Source: Streptomyces sp. NBC_00568 | GTDB taxonomy: Bacteria > Actinomycetota > Actinomycetes > Streptomycetales > Streptomycetaceae | Reading direction: 5' to 3' | Assembly (NCBI RefSeq): GCF_026341855.1 | Contig: NZ_JAPENW010000002.1 | Span: 62,001 to 126,000 of the forward strand | DNA length: 64,000 nt | Shown here: one piece after another, positions 25,592 through 33,492 of the stretch | Position numbering within the stretch: position 1 is the stretch's first letter | Layout of the letters: each line of letters opens with the position of its first letter | Notes under the pieces: model-generated | What the model was told of the DNA's origin: nothing | What the model saw: only the letters and a program-made list of their open reading frames with translations | The model's database searches: none | Made by a program: the position numbers and the translations under genes

Positions 25592-26818
25592 TCAAGCCGC
25601 GGCGGTCAGCTCCGTGGGGAAGGCGGTCTGTTCATCGAACAACTCGTGGTCCTGGAGGCAGTGGTAGAGCTGGCCGAGCATGCGGTTGAAGAGGTTTCTC
25701 TGCGCGGCCGCGTGCCAGTCTCCGGTCTCGCGACGGCGCCGGTAGTGGGCGTTGGCTCCGGCCGATGGCCGCAGGGAAGCGAAGGCCCAGAGGTAGCCGG
25801 CGTGGTTGAGGCGGTCGTTCTTCACCCAGCGTCGGGTGATGCTGGACTTCTTGCCGGACGCGCGGGTGATGGGCGAGGCACCGGCGTATGCCTTCAAGCC
25901 TCGGGCGTCGGCGAAGCGGGTGTGGTCGTCCCCGATCTCAGCCAGGATCCGGGCGGCCAACTGAATGCCGAGCCCGGGGAAGCTCAGCAGCACTTCGGCG
26001 TCCGGGTGTCGGGGGAACGCCTCTTCGACCGCTGTGGCGAGGTCGTCGGCGGCGGTGCAGGCGGCTTCCAGCTGGACCAGGAGGGCGAGCATCTGCTTGC
26101 CGAGCGCGTCCTCGACCAGGAGCGGCTGGTGGGCCCAGTCGGCGCGGAAGATCTCGCGGAGGCGGTCGGCCTCAGCCTCGATGCCGCGTTTGCGGCCGGC
26201 CCGCTTGAGCGCAGCCTGGATCTGCGCGCGGCTCAGCTTGACGGCCCTTGTGGGCGTCGGGGCGGTCTTGAGGACCTCGCGTGCCTCGGGCCGGCACAGA
26301 CCATTGGTCCAGGTGGCGAAGGCGTCCAGGGCGGCCGGGTAGTACTCGCGTAGCAGGGAGCGGAGCTGGTTGGAGATCTGCTGCCGGTTCCAGGTCGCAT
26401 CCTGCTGGGCTCGGGCGAGGACTGCGATGGCGCGGCCCAGGTCGCTGTCGTCGGGCAGCGGACGGTGGGCGTGTATGTCGGTGCGCAGGATGTTCGCCAG
26501 GACCAGAGCGTCACCGGGGTCGGACTTCTTGCGGGAGACGCTGTGCCGGTCACGGTAGCGGGCGGCGGCCATCGGGTTGATCGCGAACACTTTCCGCTTG
26601 CCCGTCCGCAGCACTGCCACCAGCAGGCCCCGGGACGTTTCGATGGCCACCGGGATCGGGTTCTCCTCGGTGTCGCCGTATTCGGCGAGCAGGTCCAGCA
26701 GCAGCTGGTAGCCGGCCGCGTCGTCGGTGATGTGCCGCTTGGCCAATAATTCGCCAGTGTCGTTGACGAGGGCGACGTCGTGAGTCCGTTCTGCCCAGTC
26801 AATGCCACAGTAGATCAA
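25592..26818 (-). CDS. IS110-family transposase (DEDD recombinase)
   Basis: 408 residues from ATG 26818, full length. The N-terminal RuvC-like DEDD domain begins MIYCGIDWAERTHDVALV (first Asp), with VAIETSRGLL (Glu) and KKSDPGDALVLANIL (Asp pair). The C-terminal Tnp domain has LLSFPGLGIQLAARILAEIG and ASPITRASGKKSSI, carrying the essential serine region. It should be active. Such recombinases use a bridge RNA from the element's non-coding end to pair with target and donor DNA. Here that end is 26819-27298. Confidence 0.93.
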   Translation of the reverse strand: MIYCGIDWAERTHDVALVNDTGELLAKRHITDDAAGYQLLLDLLAEYGDTEENPIPVAIETSRGLLVAVLRTGKRKVFAINPMAAARYRDRHSVSRKKSDPGDALVLANILRTDIHAHRPLPDDSDLGRAIAVLARAQQDATWNRQQISNQLRSLLREYYPAALDAFATWTNGLCRPEAREVLKTAPTPTRAVKLSRAQIQAALKRAGRKRGIEAEADRLREIFRADWAHQPLLVEDALGKQMLALLVQLEAACTAADDLATAVEEAFPRHPDAEVLLSFPGLGIQLAARILAEIGDDHTRFADARGLKAYAGASPITRASGKKSSITRRWVKNDRLNHAGYLWAFASLRPSAGANAHYRRRRETGDWHAAAQRNLFNRMLGQLYHCLQDHELFDEQTAFPTELTAAA

Positions 26819-26869
26819 GGGTCCTCCCCTTCCGATAGGTAGGTATTTGCGCTGGTCACGAGCACAAGC

Positions 26870-27150
26870 GGGCCACGCAGCGACCTAATCCCAGGACTCA
26901 GCACAGAGGCTGGTCCGCCACCTCACTAGCCGTTCGTGACACCAGCGCACCCCGCGGGCCTCGGTCTATGCAGGAGCTCAAGCGGCTCGGGCATCACAAG
27001 AAGTCACCGTGGAATGGGCTCGCACCACCAACACCAACGAGTGATCAATCAGTGAGATGTAGGCAGTGGCGGCGGGCGCGAAGACGCCGAGCGTTACCGA
27101 TCTGCGCTGAGGCATCAGAGGCCAGGTAGGCATGAGACATCCACCCGACG
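26870..27150 (-). ncRNA. IS110 bridge RNA region with readable guide loops
   Basis: Transcribed on the transposase strand, order 5' to 3'. The left target guide is CATGCCTACCT (27134-27124), identical to the IS630 flank plus CT core (27309-27299). A short hairpin (GGC/GCC) follows. The right target guide is CAGCGCAG (27109-27102), the complement of CTGCGCTG across the core on the other flank. Further 3', the left donor guide GTGAGGTG (26926-26919) equals the element's right end. A CAGC/GCTG hairpin follows, then the right donor guide GGGATTAG (26892-26885), complementary to CTAATCCC at the element's left end. The order and pairing match the target loop then donor loop described for IS621. Exact RNA ends are not determined; total span is longer than in IS621. 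Confidence 0.8.
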
Positions 27151-27298
27151 TCCACGCGACCGCCACCACCACAACACCAGGACCGCCCGCCGGTCTACAC
27201 AGAGGCCTTCTCGAGCCAGGGTTGCCGAAGGCATCGCGATCCTGCTCGAACAGACTGAAGGAAGAGACCTCCTACAGCACTGCCGTTAGCAAGGGATT

Positions 27299-27615
27299 AG
27301 GTAGGCATGCAGGGCCCGGGTCTGCACGGTGTGGTTGGGGTGGTGGGAGTTGGCGATGGTGAACTGCCGCAGCGGTCCGAAATGGGCCTCGATCGGGTTC
27401 GTCAATGAGGCGTAGGTCGGCGTGAAGCACAACTCGACCTTGTTCTTCTTCGCCCAGCGGCGGATGTCGGCGCCTTTGTGGGCGGACAGGTTGTCCATGA
27501 TCACGTAGATCGGGGCGCCGTCCGGGCGCGAGGCGCGGATCGATTTCAGTGCGGCCAGCGTGTTCGAGGCGCCTTTCCTGCGGCGGTTGACGCCCCACAG
27601 GGTGTCGTCGCCGAC
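27299..27615 (-). pseudogene. IS630 transposase, middle part (split by IS110, cut by IS3)
   Basis: Reads VNRRRKGASNTLAALKSI, VIMDNLSAHKGADIRRWAKK (second catalytic Asp) and LTNPIEAHFGPLRQF (Glu), ending HTVQTRALHAYL where the IS110 element begins. Its N-terminal half is gone: the IS3 element starts at 27616. The first aspartate region is therefore lost and the gene is dead. Confidence 0.8.
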
Positions 27616-27648
27616 TGAACTTTCCCCGTGATGCTGGACACTCGTTGC

Positions 27649-28544
27649 TTACGCTGCGAGGGCGTGTTCTTGCTCGTGTCGCTGTCGGGTCTCCAGGGGG
27701 GTGAGGTAGCCCCAGGCCGGATGCTTCCGCAGCCGTCTGCGGTTGTAGAAGATCTCTATGAAGGCGAAGATCTCCGCGCGGGCGGTGGTCCGGTCGGGCC
27801 AGCGGCGGGTGCCGATCTCCGCTTTCAGCAGCGCGAAGAAGCTCTCGGCGGCGGCATTGTCGAAGCACGAACCGGTTCGGCCCATGCTCTGCCGTAGCCC
27901 CAACCGGCTTATCTCGCGGCGGAGTTCGTCGGAGGTGTACTCCGCTCCGCGGTCCGAGTGGACGATGCAGCCGGGCTGGAGCCGGCCGCGGCCGGCAGCC
28001 ATGGCCAGTGCGTCGACGACCAGGGATGCGCGGTGGTGGTCGGCCATCGAGTAGCCGACGATCTCGCGGGTCGCCAGGTCCAGCCAGGTCGCCAGATACA
28101 GCCAGCCCTCGTCGGTGGGGATGTAAGTGATGTCGCCGACCAGTTTCCGGCCCGGGGCCGGGGCCGTGAAGTCGCGGCCGATCAGGTCGTGAGCGGGCAC
28201 CGCCTTCTTCGCCGGACGGGTCAGCGACCGGCGCTTGCGCCGGGTGACCCCGGCGATGTTGCGCTCGCGCATGATCCGCTCCACCCGCTTGCGGTTGACC
28301 CGCCGGTCCAGCCCCTGCGCAGCCCGGCGTGGATGCGCGGCACTCCGTAGGTGCACCGGGAGGCGAGGTGCAGCACAGTGATCTCGTGGGCCAGGGCGTC
28401 GTCGGCGGCCCGGCGGGCGGCGCGGGCCTGCTCGCCGGCCAGCCAGGCATAGAAGGAGGACCGGGCCACCTTCAGCAGCCGGCACAACAGAGCGACCGGG
28501 TGGGTGGTCTTCTCCGCCTCGATGAACGCGTACACCTCGCTCAT
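27649..28544 (-). pseudogene. IS3 OrfB transposase, frameshifted
   Basis: Starts at ATG 28544, overlapping the orfA stop by 4 bp (ATGA): MSEVYAFIEAEKTTHPVALL to YGVPRIHAGLR. It then changes frame near 28310-28330 and continues VNRKRVERIMRERNIAGVTR, through the rve core with DITYIPTDEGWLYLATWLD, IVHSDRGAEYTS and FDNAAAESFFALLKAEI (DDE triad present), to the stop at 27649. The single-base shift lies between the HTH_21 and rve domains, so no full transposase is made unless by frameshifting. Confidence 0.8.
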
Positions 28545-28846
28545 CGATCGCTCTCCTTCGCGAAGAAGACCGCCGCTTTTCGCAGCACCTCGATCGTCTC
28601 GGCCTGCTCACGGTTCTGCCGTCGCAGCCGACGCAGTTCCTCCCGCTCCGCGCTCGTCAGCCCGCCCGACGTCCCCTGCCCGCGGTCGATCGCGTCCTGC
28701 TTGACCCAGTTCCGCAGCCCCTCGGCGCTGACCCCGATCTCCCGGGCCACCTCGGTGACGGTCCTGCCGGAGGACCGGACCAGCGCGACCGCGTCACGCT
28801 TGAACTCCTCCGTGTACCGCCTGCTGCGGTTGCTCTTGCTTCCCAC
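28541..28846 (-). CDS. IS3 OrfA
   Basis: 101 residues from ATG 28846. An HTH (RYTEEFKRDAVALVRSSGRT, TEVAREIGVSAEGLRNWVKQ) is followed by a leucine-zipper-like coiled coil (REELRRLRRQNREQAETIEV). It binds the IS ends and normally forms the front of a fused OrfAB transposase by -1 frameshifting. Intact, but its partner is broken. Confidence 0.88.
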   Translation of the reverse strand: MGSKSNRSRRYTEEFKRDAVALVRSSGRTVTEVAREIGVSAEGLRNWVKQDAIDRGQGTSGGLTSAEREELRRLRRQNREQAETIEVLRKAAVFFAKESDR

Positions 28847-28897
28847 CTGGCACTACTTCCTCTGGAACCTCACGTCCCAGTCTCCAGGTGTCCAACA

Positions 28898-29305
28898 TCA
28901 AGGGGAAGCTTCACTCCACCGGTCACCCGGATACAGCCACACAGGCTTGCCCACCAGCTCGGCCGGCTCCCACTCGAACCGTGGCCAGACGTGAGCATGC
29001 AAGAACGGGTCAGTGTTCCCCAAATTCTCCATTTTGACCCGGCGGAAGCCGGGGTCCAGGCGTCGGCAGACGCGCTCAACGGCTTCTCCGAGCCGGTCCA
29101 TGTCGGACAGAAACGACAGCCGCCTTGCCCTCGGCAGATCAGACAGCCGTTGAACACCTGGCTCATCCACGAGGAGAACCGAGTAGCCCGGCAAGAACTG
29201 AACGTCGCCGATCACCGCGAATCCCGCCTCAAGCCGCCGCAGCACGGTCGGATTCTCACCTCGCAGAGCAGCCCCGATCCGATCCATCCGCCAGTCACCA
29301 GTCAT
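28898..29305 (-). pseudogene. HIT-family hydrolase, 3' end cut by IS3
   Basis: ATG 29305. FAVIGDVQFLPGYSVLLVDE and the active-site motif FLHAHVWPRFEWEP (HxH-V) identify a HIT-superfamily nucleotide hydrolase of the diadenosine-polyphosphate type. The native C-terminal about 30 residues after LYPGDRW are replaced by a few residues read from the IS3 inverted repeat. The histidine triad is present, so residual activity cannot be excluded. The following 29306-29680 contains no gene I can support. Confidence 0.7.
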
Positions 29306-29680
29306 GGCCCCAACTTAGCCACCGGTGATCAAGGCCCGCTCTTCGCTCCCCAACCTCCCCACATACATCACGAGCCAACCAAGTGAGGCGGGGAGCGCCC
29401 CTGGCCGTTTTCACGAATCGCCATTAGGGCGGGGTGCTCGGTTGCGGGGGTCGCCTGGCCGGCGGCCCGCCCCGGTGCGTTCGGGGTGGTGCCTCTGGTC
29501 TCCGGCATCGATCCGGTCCTGCACCACATGGCGCGGCCACCAGCGGCGGCCGTGCAGCTCAACACCCGTGGGCATTCCCCGATCCGACAGAGGCGGGCCA
29601 CGGCCATGGAGACATCGGTGTGGCCCGCCATGCCGTCTGCTGGGCGCGGCCGTTTCAGGCTTGGTTTCCGGGCTGGAGCC

Positions 29681-30415
29681 TCAGCTGTTGGCCAGGGTGC
29701 CGTCCAGAAGGGGGAGCAGGCGATCCCAGTGGCGCTTCAGCCCGGAGACGCTAAAAGCGTCGGTGTCGGACATGGTGAAGCCGTGGATGGTGCCGGGGTA
29801 GATCTCGGAGGTGTAGCCGACACCTGCCGCATCCAGGGCCTGGTTGAGCTCGCCGAGGGCCTCAGGTGTCACGTCGCCTTCGGCGTGGCCGAGGTGGACC
29901 TGGGCGGTGATCTTGGAGAAGAGATTGGCCCCATCGACACCCACGGGGCCGTGGAACGCGGCGACGGCCGCCACCTGGTCGGGGTGGGCCGCGGCGGTGC
30001 GCATTGCGTAGAGGCCGCCTATGCAGTAGCCGGTCACCGCGACCGGTCCGGCGCCGACCTCGGGCTGAGTGGTGAGGAACCTGAGGTAGGCGTCGGCGTC
30101 GCTCAGGACACGTTCGGCGGTGTGTGCCTCGATCAGGGGCATCAGCTGGGCGAAGACCGCGGGCCGGACCTCTTCTCCGATGTACTCGGGAAGCTCGACC
30201 AGCGGTGCCGGGCCGTGCCGGTAGAAGGAGTTGGGGACGAGCACGTAGTAGCCGTGCCCGGCCAGTTCGCGGGCCATCTCCCCCAGCACGGGCCGGATGC
30301 CGAAGCCGTCCGCGTACATCAGCACCCCTGGGTGCCGCTCGCCGTGGTCGGGGAAGGCGGCGAAAGCGTCGGCCTGGCCGTCCGCGGTGGGAATCCGCAG
30401 CGTCTTGGTGGGCAT
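29681..30415 (-). CDS. Dienelactone hydrolase family protein
   Basis: 244 residues from ATG 30415 with AGGAG 9 nt upstream (the frame extends to 30505 without a ribosome site). Alpha/beta hydrolase with the nucleophilic cysteine in VTGYCIGGLYA, an acid in the GHAEGD region, and the catalytic histidine in GTIHGFTMSD. This is the Cys-His-Asp triad typical of dienelactone hydrolases, which open lactone rings in aromatic degradation. No pathway genes adjoin it, so the substrate is unknown. Soluble, cytosolic. Confidence 0.85.
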   Translation of the reverse strand: MPTKTLRIPTADGQADAFAAFPDHGERHPGVLMYADGFGIRPVLGEMARELAGHGYYVLVPNSFYRHGPAPLVELPEYIGEEVRPAVFAQLMPLIEAHTAERVLSDADAYLRFLTTQPEVGAGPVAVTGYCIGGLYAMRTAAAHPDQVAAVAAFHGPVGVDGANLFSKITAQVHLGHAEGDVTPEALGELNQALDAAGVGYTSEIYPGTIHGFTMSDTDAFSVSGLKRHWDRLLPLLDGTLANS

Positions 30416-30642
30416 GAATAATGCTCCTGTCGTGGTTGATGTGCAGAGCCTGTGATCAACACGACGGAGGCGGAGCACGCGCAGCAGCGCAAGAGCCTCG
30501 ATCAAACAGCAGGCCCAAACCGGCCCGTACGGCGCTCAGAAGAGCCCCGGGTCACCGATCCGTGTGTGGCGCAAGGCCGTCCCGGTATTCATAGCCGCAC
30601 AGCCTAGCCCACCAGATATGAGCTCATCTGCGGCAGAGATAC

Positions 30643-30885
30643 CGACCGACAGGCTACGACTACCGCTACCTGCGGCGGTGGCTTGCTTCCCGCGGCATCC
30701 CGCACCGCCTCGCCCGCAGGGGGCTCGAGTCATCCCGGCATCTGGGCCGACATCGCTGGGTCGTGGAGCGGACCATGTCCTGGCTGTCCGGCTGTCGCCG
30801 ACTCCACCGCCGCTACGAGCGAAAGCCGGAACACTTCCTCGCCTTCACTGCCATCGCAGCACCCTCATATGCCACCGCAGACTGA
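30643..30885 (+). pseudogene. IS5-family transposase C-terminal fragment
   Basis: YDYRYLRRWLASRGIPHRLA then HRWVVERTMSWLSGCRRLHR (catalytic Glu region) to a stop at 30885. Nothing upstream encodes the rest. The surrounding non-coding stretches 30416-30642 and 30886-31244 show no genes I can support. Confidence 0.65.
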
Positions 30886-31244
30886 CCAACTGAAATGATC
30901 TCTTTTATAGGAGCGGAGTGGGCCCGATTCCACTCGGCTCACCGGGAGTCGGGGCGGGCTGAGTGCCACGCGGGCCGGGCCCCGAACATGAGCTCCGCTC
31001 GCTCAGCCGTTGTCCGCGCGCGCACTGATAGGGGCAGCGGGAGCGTGGCCGCGTGGTGGCGGAATTGAGCAGAGGTGAGCAGTCACCGCGGCATTGCATG
31101 AGCGGTCATGACCCGCATGATGAAGCGACGAGGTCCAGAGCAGGCCGCACGGCCTGCGACGACCGGACTCGTGCGGGCACTGCCGCGTCCCAGACCACGG
31201 GCGCGCTCCGCGCAGGCCCCTGTTCTCTCTGCTGAAGGTGTTCC

Positions 31245-32363
31245 ATGCGCATCCTGTTCTCCGGCACGCCGGCCTACGGTCACCTGTTGCCACTGCTCCC
31301 CCTCGAAAGAGCGGCCCGCCTGTCCGGTCACACCACCGCGTTCCTGACACACGCCTCCCTTGGAGGGGTGGTCGCTCCCGCCACCGTCCACACGGCGGGC
31401 GCGACGCTCGAGGACACCCTGGGCGAGTTCCAGCGGCGCACCGGAAAGAACGCCGCCACCGACATGAGCCCGGCCACCGCGGGCGAGTTCTTCGGTGGAA
31501 CTCGTCTCGACCTCGGCGCGGACGACGCCCTGACGGCGGCCCGCGACTTCGCCCCGGACCTGGTGATAGCGGAGACCGCGGACTTCCTCGGCCCCTTGGT
31601 GGCCTCGCAGTTGGGCGTGCCGTGGGCCTCCCACGGCGTGGGTATCGCCTTGGAGTCCCCCTTGGCCGAGGCCATGTGGGCGACAGCTGCCGACCGTGCG
31701 GCGGAGCGGGGCATCACGCTGGCCCGGCCTTCGGCGACCGTCGACCCCTGGCCCGACTGCCTCCAGCGCGACGACTGGGAGCCGTCGGCGGACCGCATCA
31801 CCATCCGGCCCCAGGCGCACGCGTCCGAGGCCGGCACGGATTGGCAGGCGCCGTCCTTCCCCGGCCGTGAGCACCTGCCCCGGGTCCTCGTAACCCTGGG
31901 CACGATCATCGACGACGCGGACGCGCTCAGCCGGATCGTCGCCTCGCTCGCCGGGCAGGACGTGAACGTCGTGGTCGCGCTCCCGCCGTCGTCCGAGACG
32001 GAGACCCTGCCGGTGGGTGGCAGCGGCGTCCACGTGACCGGATTCGTTCCCATGGGACTGCTGCTCCAGGGTGTGGACGCGGTCGTCTCCTCCGGTGGTG
32101 CCGGAACGGTGCTCTCGGTGCTCGGTGCCGGTGTCCCGATGGTGATCTGGCCCATGGGCCTCGACAAGCCCCTCAACGCCGAACGCACGGCCGCGCTGGG
32201 TGCCGCGGAGGTCATCGGTTCGGCGGACGAAGCCGGCGAGGCGGTCGCACGCGTACTGCGGCAGCCGTCGTTCCGGACCGCCGCCGAAGCGGCCTCCCGG
32301 AACATCGCCGCGATGACCCCGGTCCCCGAGGTTCTGTCCCTCCTGACCGAACGCCGGGGCTGA
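31245..32363 (+). CDS. GT1-family (MGT-type) glycosyltransferase
   Basis: 372 residues from ATG 31245. The N-terminal Rossmann domain begins MRILFSGTPAYGHLLPLLPL (acceptor side). The C-terminal donor domain has VLVTLGTIIDDADALSRIVA and the nucleotide-sugar signature region VDAVVSSGGAGTVLSVLGAG with PMGLDKPLNAERTAALGA. Such enzymes glycosylate macrolides and other small molecules, often to protect the producer. No biosynthetic cluster is adjacent. The quinone-reductase gene follows 62 bp downstream with its own ribosome site and probably shares the transcript. Confidence 0.85.
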   Translation: MRILFSGTPAYGHLLPLLPLERAARLSGHTTAFLTHASLGGVVAPATVHTAGATLEDTLGEFQRRTGKNAATDMSPATAGEFFGGTRLDLGADDALTAARDFAPDLVIAETADFLGPLVASQLGVPWASHGVGIALESPLAEAMWATAADRAAERGITLARPSATVDPWPDCLQRDDWEPSADRITIRPQAHASEAGTDWQAPSFPGREHLPRVLVTLGTIIDDADALSRIVASLAGQDVNVVVALPPSSETETLPVGGSGVHVTGFVPMGLLLQGVDAVVSSGGAGTVLSVLGAGVPMVIWPMGLDKPLNAERTAALGAAEVIGSADEAGEAVARVLRQPSFRTAAEAASRNIAAMTPVPEVLSLLTERRG

Positions 32364-32425
32364 GCCTCCGCACGCCGGGCAGGACGTCGGCCGCCGAGCG
32401 AGCCGACACGGAAAGAGGAGGAACC

Positions 32426-33430
32426 ATGTACGCGATACGCCAACATGCCTTCGGCGCACCGGACAAGCTGGTGTACGAAGAGGTAGATCCACCGTCTTTG
32501 GGCCCGGGCGAGGTCCGCCTCGCCGTCACCGCGGCGGGGGTCCACCTCATGGACACCGTGCTGCGCGCGGGGCGCGAGATGGGGATGGCACTGCCGCGCC
32601 TGCCGATGACACCGGGCCGGGAGGCAGCGGGCGTTGTGGACGCCGTCGGCGCGGGGGTCGACGCAGGATGGCTCGGGGAACGGGTGGTCGCTTATCTCGG
32701 GCACGAGCGCAACGGTGGTTATGCCACGCACGCCGTGACATCGGCCGATTCCCTGCACCGCATTCCCGACGGGCTCGACGACAACGCCGCCGTCACCATG
32801 ATCGGAACCGGGCGGACCGCGATCGGCATTCTGGAGCAGGCAACCCTGTCGGCCAAGGATGTCGTCGTGGTCACGGCGGCCGCCGGAGGCCTGGGCACAC
32901 TGCTCGTGCAGGCGGCACGGGGGGCGGGTGCCGTGGTCGTGGGCCTGGCCGGAGGCGGGCAGAAGCTCGACGTGGTGCGGGAGCAGGGCGCGAACGGTGC
33001 CGTGGACTACACCCTGCCCGGTTGGGAGGAGTTGCTCCGCGAGGCGCTGGGCGGCGTACCGTCGACCGTCGTCCTCGACGGGGTGGGCGGCCGGCTCGGC
33101 CGGACCGCGGCCGAGTCGCTCGGTGACGGAGGGCGGCACCTGTACTTCGGCTGGGCTTCCGACGAGGGACGGTTCACCAGCTTCTCCCCTCAGGAGTTGG
33201 AGAAGTACGGCATCACCTCCCAATTGGCGGTGGGTCCCTCGCTGTTCGGACTGCCGGGCGGAATCCGCAGGCTGGAGGAGACAGCACTCCAGTGGGCGGC
33301 GGCCGGACGACTGAGCCCCGTCGTCCAGTCCTTCCCGCTCGCCTGTGCGGACGAGGCCCATCACGCCCTGGAGACCAGGGCCACCGTCGGCAAGGTGGTC
33401 CTGCGGCCGGGGACCGACGGGCGACCGTGA
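32426..33430 (+). CDS. Zinc-independent MDR/quinone oxidoreductase
   Basis: 334 residues from ATG 32426 with GAGGAGG 4-8 nt upstream. The GroES-like domain (VDPPSLGPGEVRLAVTAAGV) is followed by a Rossmann fold with VVTAAAGGLGTLLVQAARG, the AAxGGVG motif of quinone-oxidoreductase-type NADPH enzymes. There are no zinc-ligand cysteines. The substrate is unknown. It follows the glycosyltransferase and ends at a strong bidirectional terminator. Confidence 0.85.
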   Translation: MYAIRQHAFGAPDKLVYEEVDPPSLGPGEVRLAVTAAGVHLMDTVLRAGREMGMALPRLPMTPGREAAGVVDAVGAGVDAGWLGERVVAYLGHERNGGYATHAVTSADSLHRIPDGLDDNAAVTMIGTGRTAIGILEQATLSAKDVVVVTAAAGGLGTLLVQAARGAGAVVVGLAGGGQKLDVVREQGANGAVDYTLPGWEELLREALGGVPSTVVLDGVGGRLGRTAAESLGDGGRHLYFGWASDEGRFTSFSPQELEKYGITSQLAVGPSLFGLPGGIRRLEETALQWAAAGRLSPVVQSFPLACADEAHHALETRATVGKVVLRPGTDGRP

Positions 33431-33440
33431 CCGGGGAGGC

Positions 33441-33488
33441 GCGGCAGTCCGCGGAGTGCCCAGCAGGGGGCACTCCGCGGACTGCCGC
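33441..33488. terminator. Bidirectional terminator, 21-bp perfect stem
   Basis: Arms 33441-33461 and 33468-33488 are perfectly complementary over 21 bp around the loop AGCAGG. It sits between the convergent quinone-reductase and STAND-regulator genes, ending both. Confidence 0.9.
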
Positions 33489-33492
33489 GTTG

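Larger units (their letters stand above)
25571..27298 (-). mobile_element. IS110-family insertion sequence, complete
   Basis: Both boundaries are fixed by the interrupted IS630 gene. Left flank and element meet after 25570, and element and right flank meet at 27299. The shared dinucleotide is AG on the plus strand (25569-25570 and 27299-27300), which is CT on the transposase strand, the core expected for IS110 elements. Length is about 1.73 kb. It holds one transposase gene and an unusually long (about 480 bp) non-coding end upstream of it that contains the bridge-RNA guides. No terminal inverted repeat is needed or seen. Confidence 0.9.
27616..28913 (-). mobile_element. IS3-family insertion sequence
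   Basis: Bounded by imperfect inverted repeats of about 27 bp beginning TGAA: TGAACTTTCCCCGTGATGCT at 27616 and, inverted, TGAAGCTTCCCCTTGATGTT ending at 28913. It carries orfA and a frameshifted orfB. The left flank is IS630 DNA and the right flank is a HIT gene, with no 3-4 bp target duplication (GAC versus CTC). A deletion or recombination next to the element has therefore removed the original partner flank. Confidence 0.8.

Noticed and set aside
26836..26855. TAGGTAGGTATTTGCGCTGG near the IS110 transposase start, resembling both target flanks
   Set aside because: The two words are adjacent without a separating hairpin and in the wrong relative orientation for left and right guides. The 27102-27134 loop matches better and in the right order.
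29368..29631. 87-codon minus-strand frame between the HIT and dienelactone hydrolase genes
   Set aside because: No ribosome site, no domain, and a composition typical of random high-GC frames.
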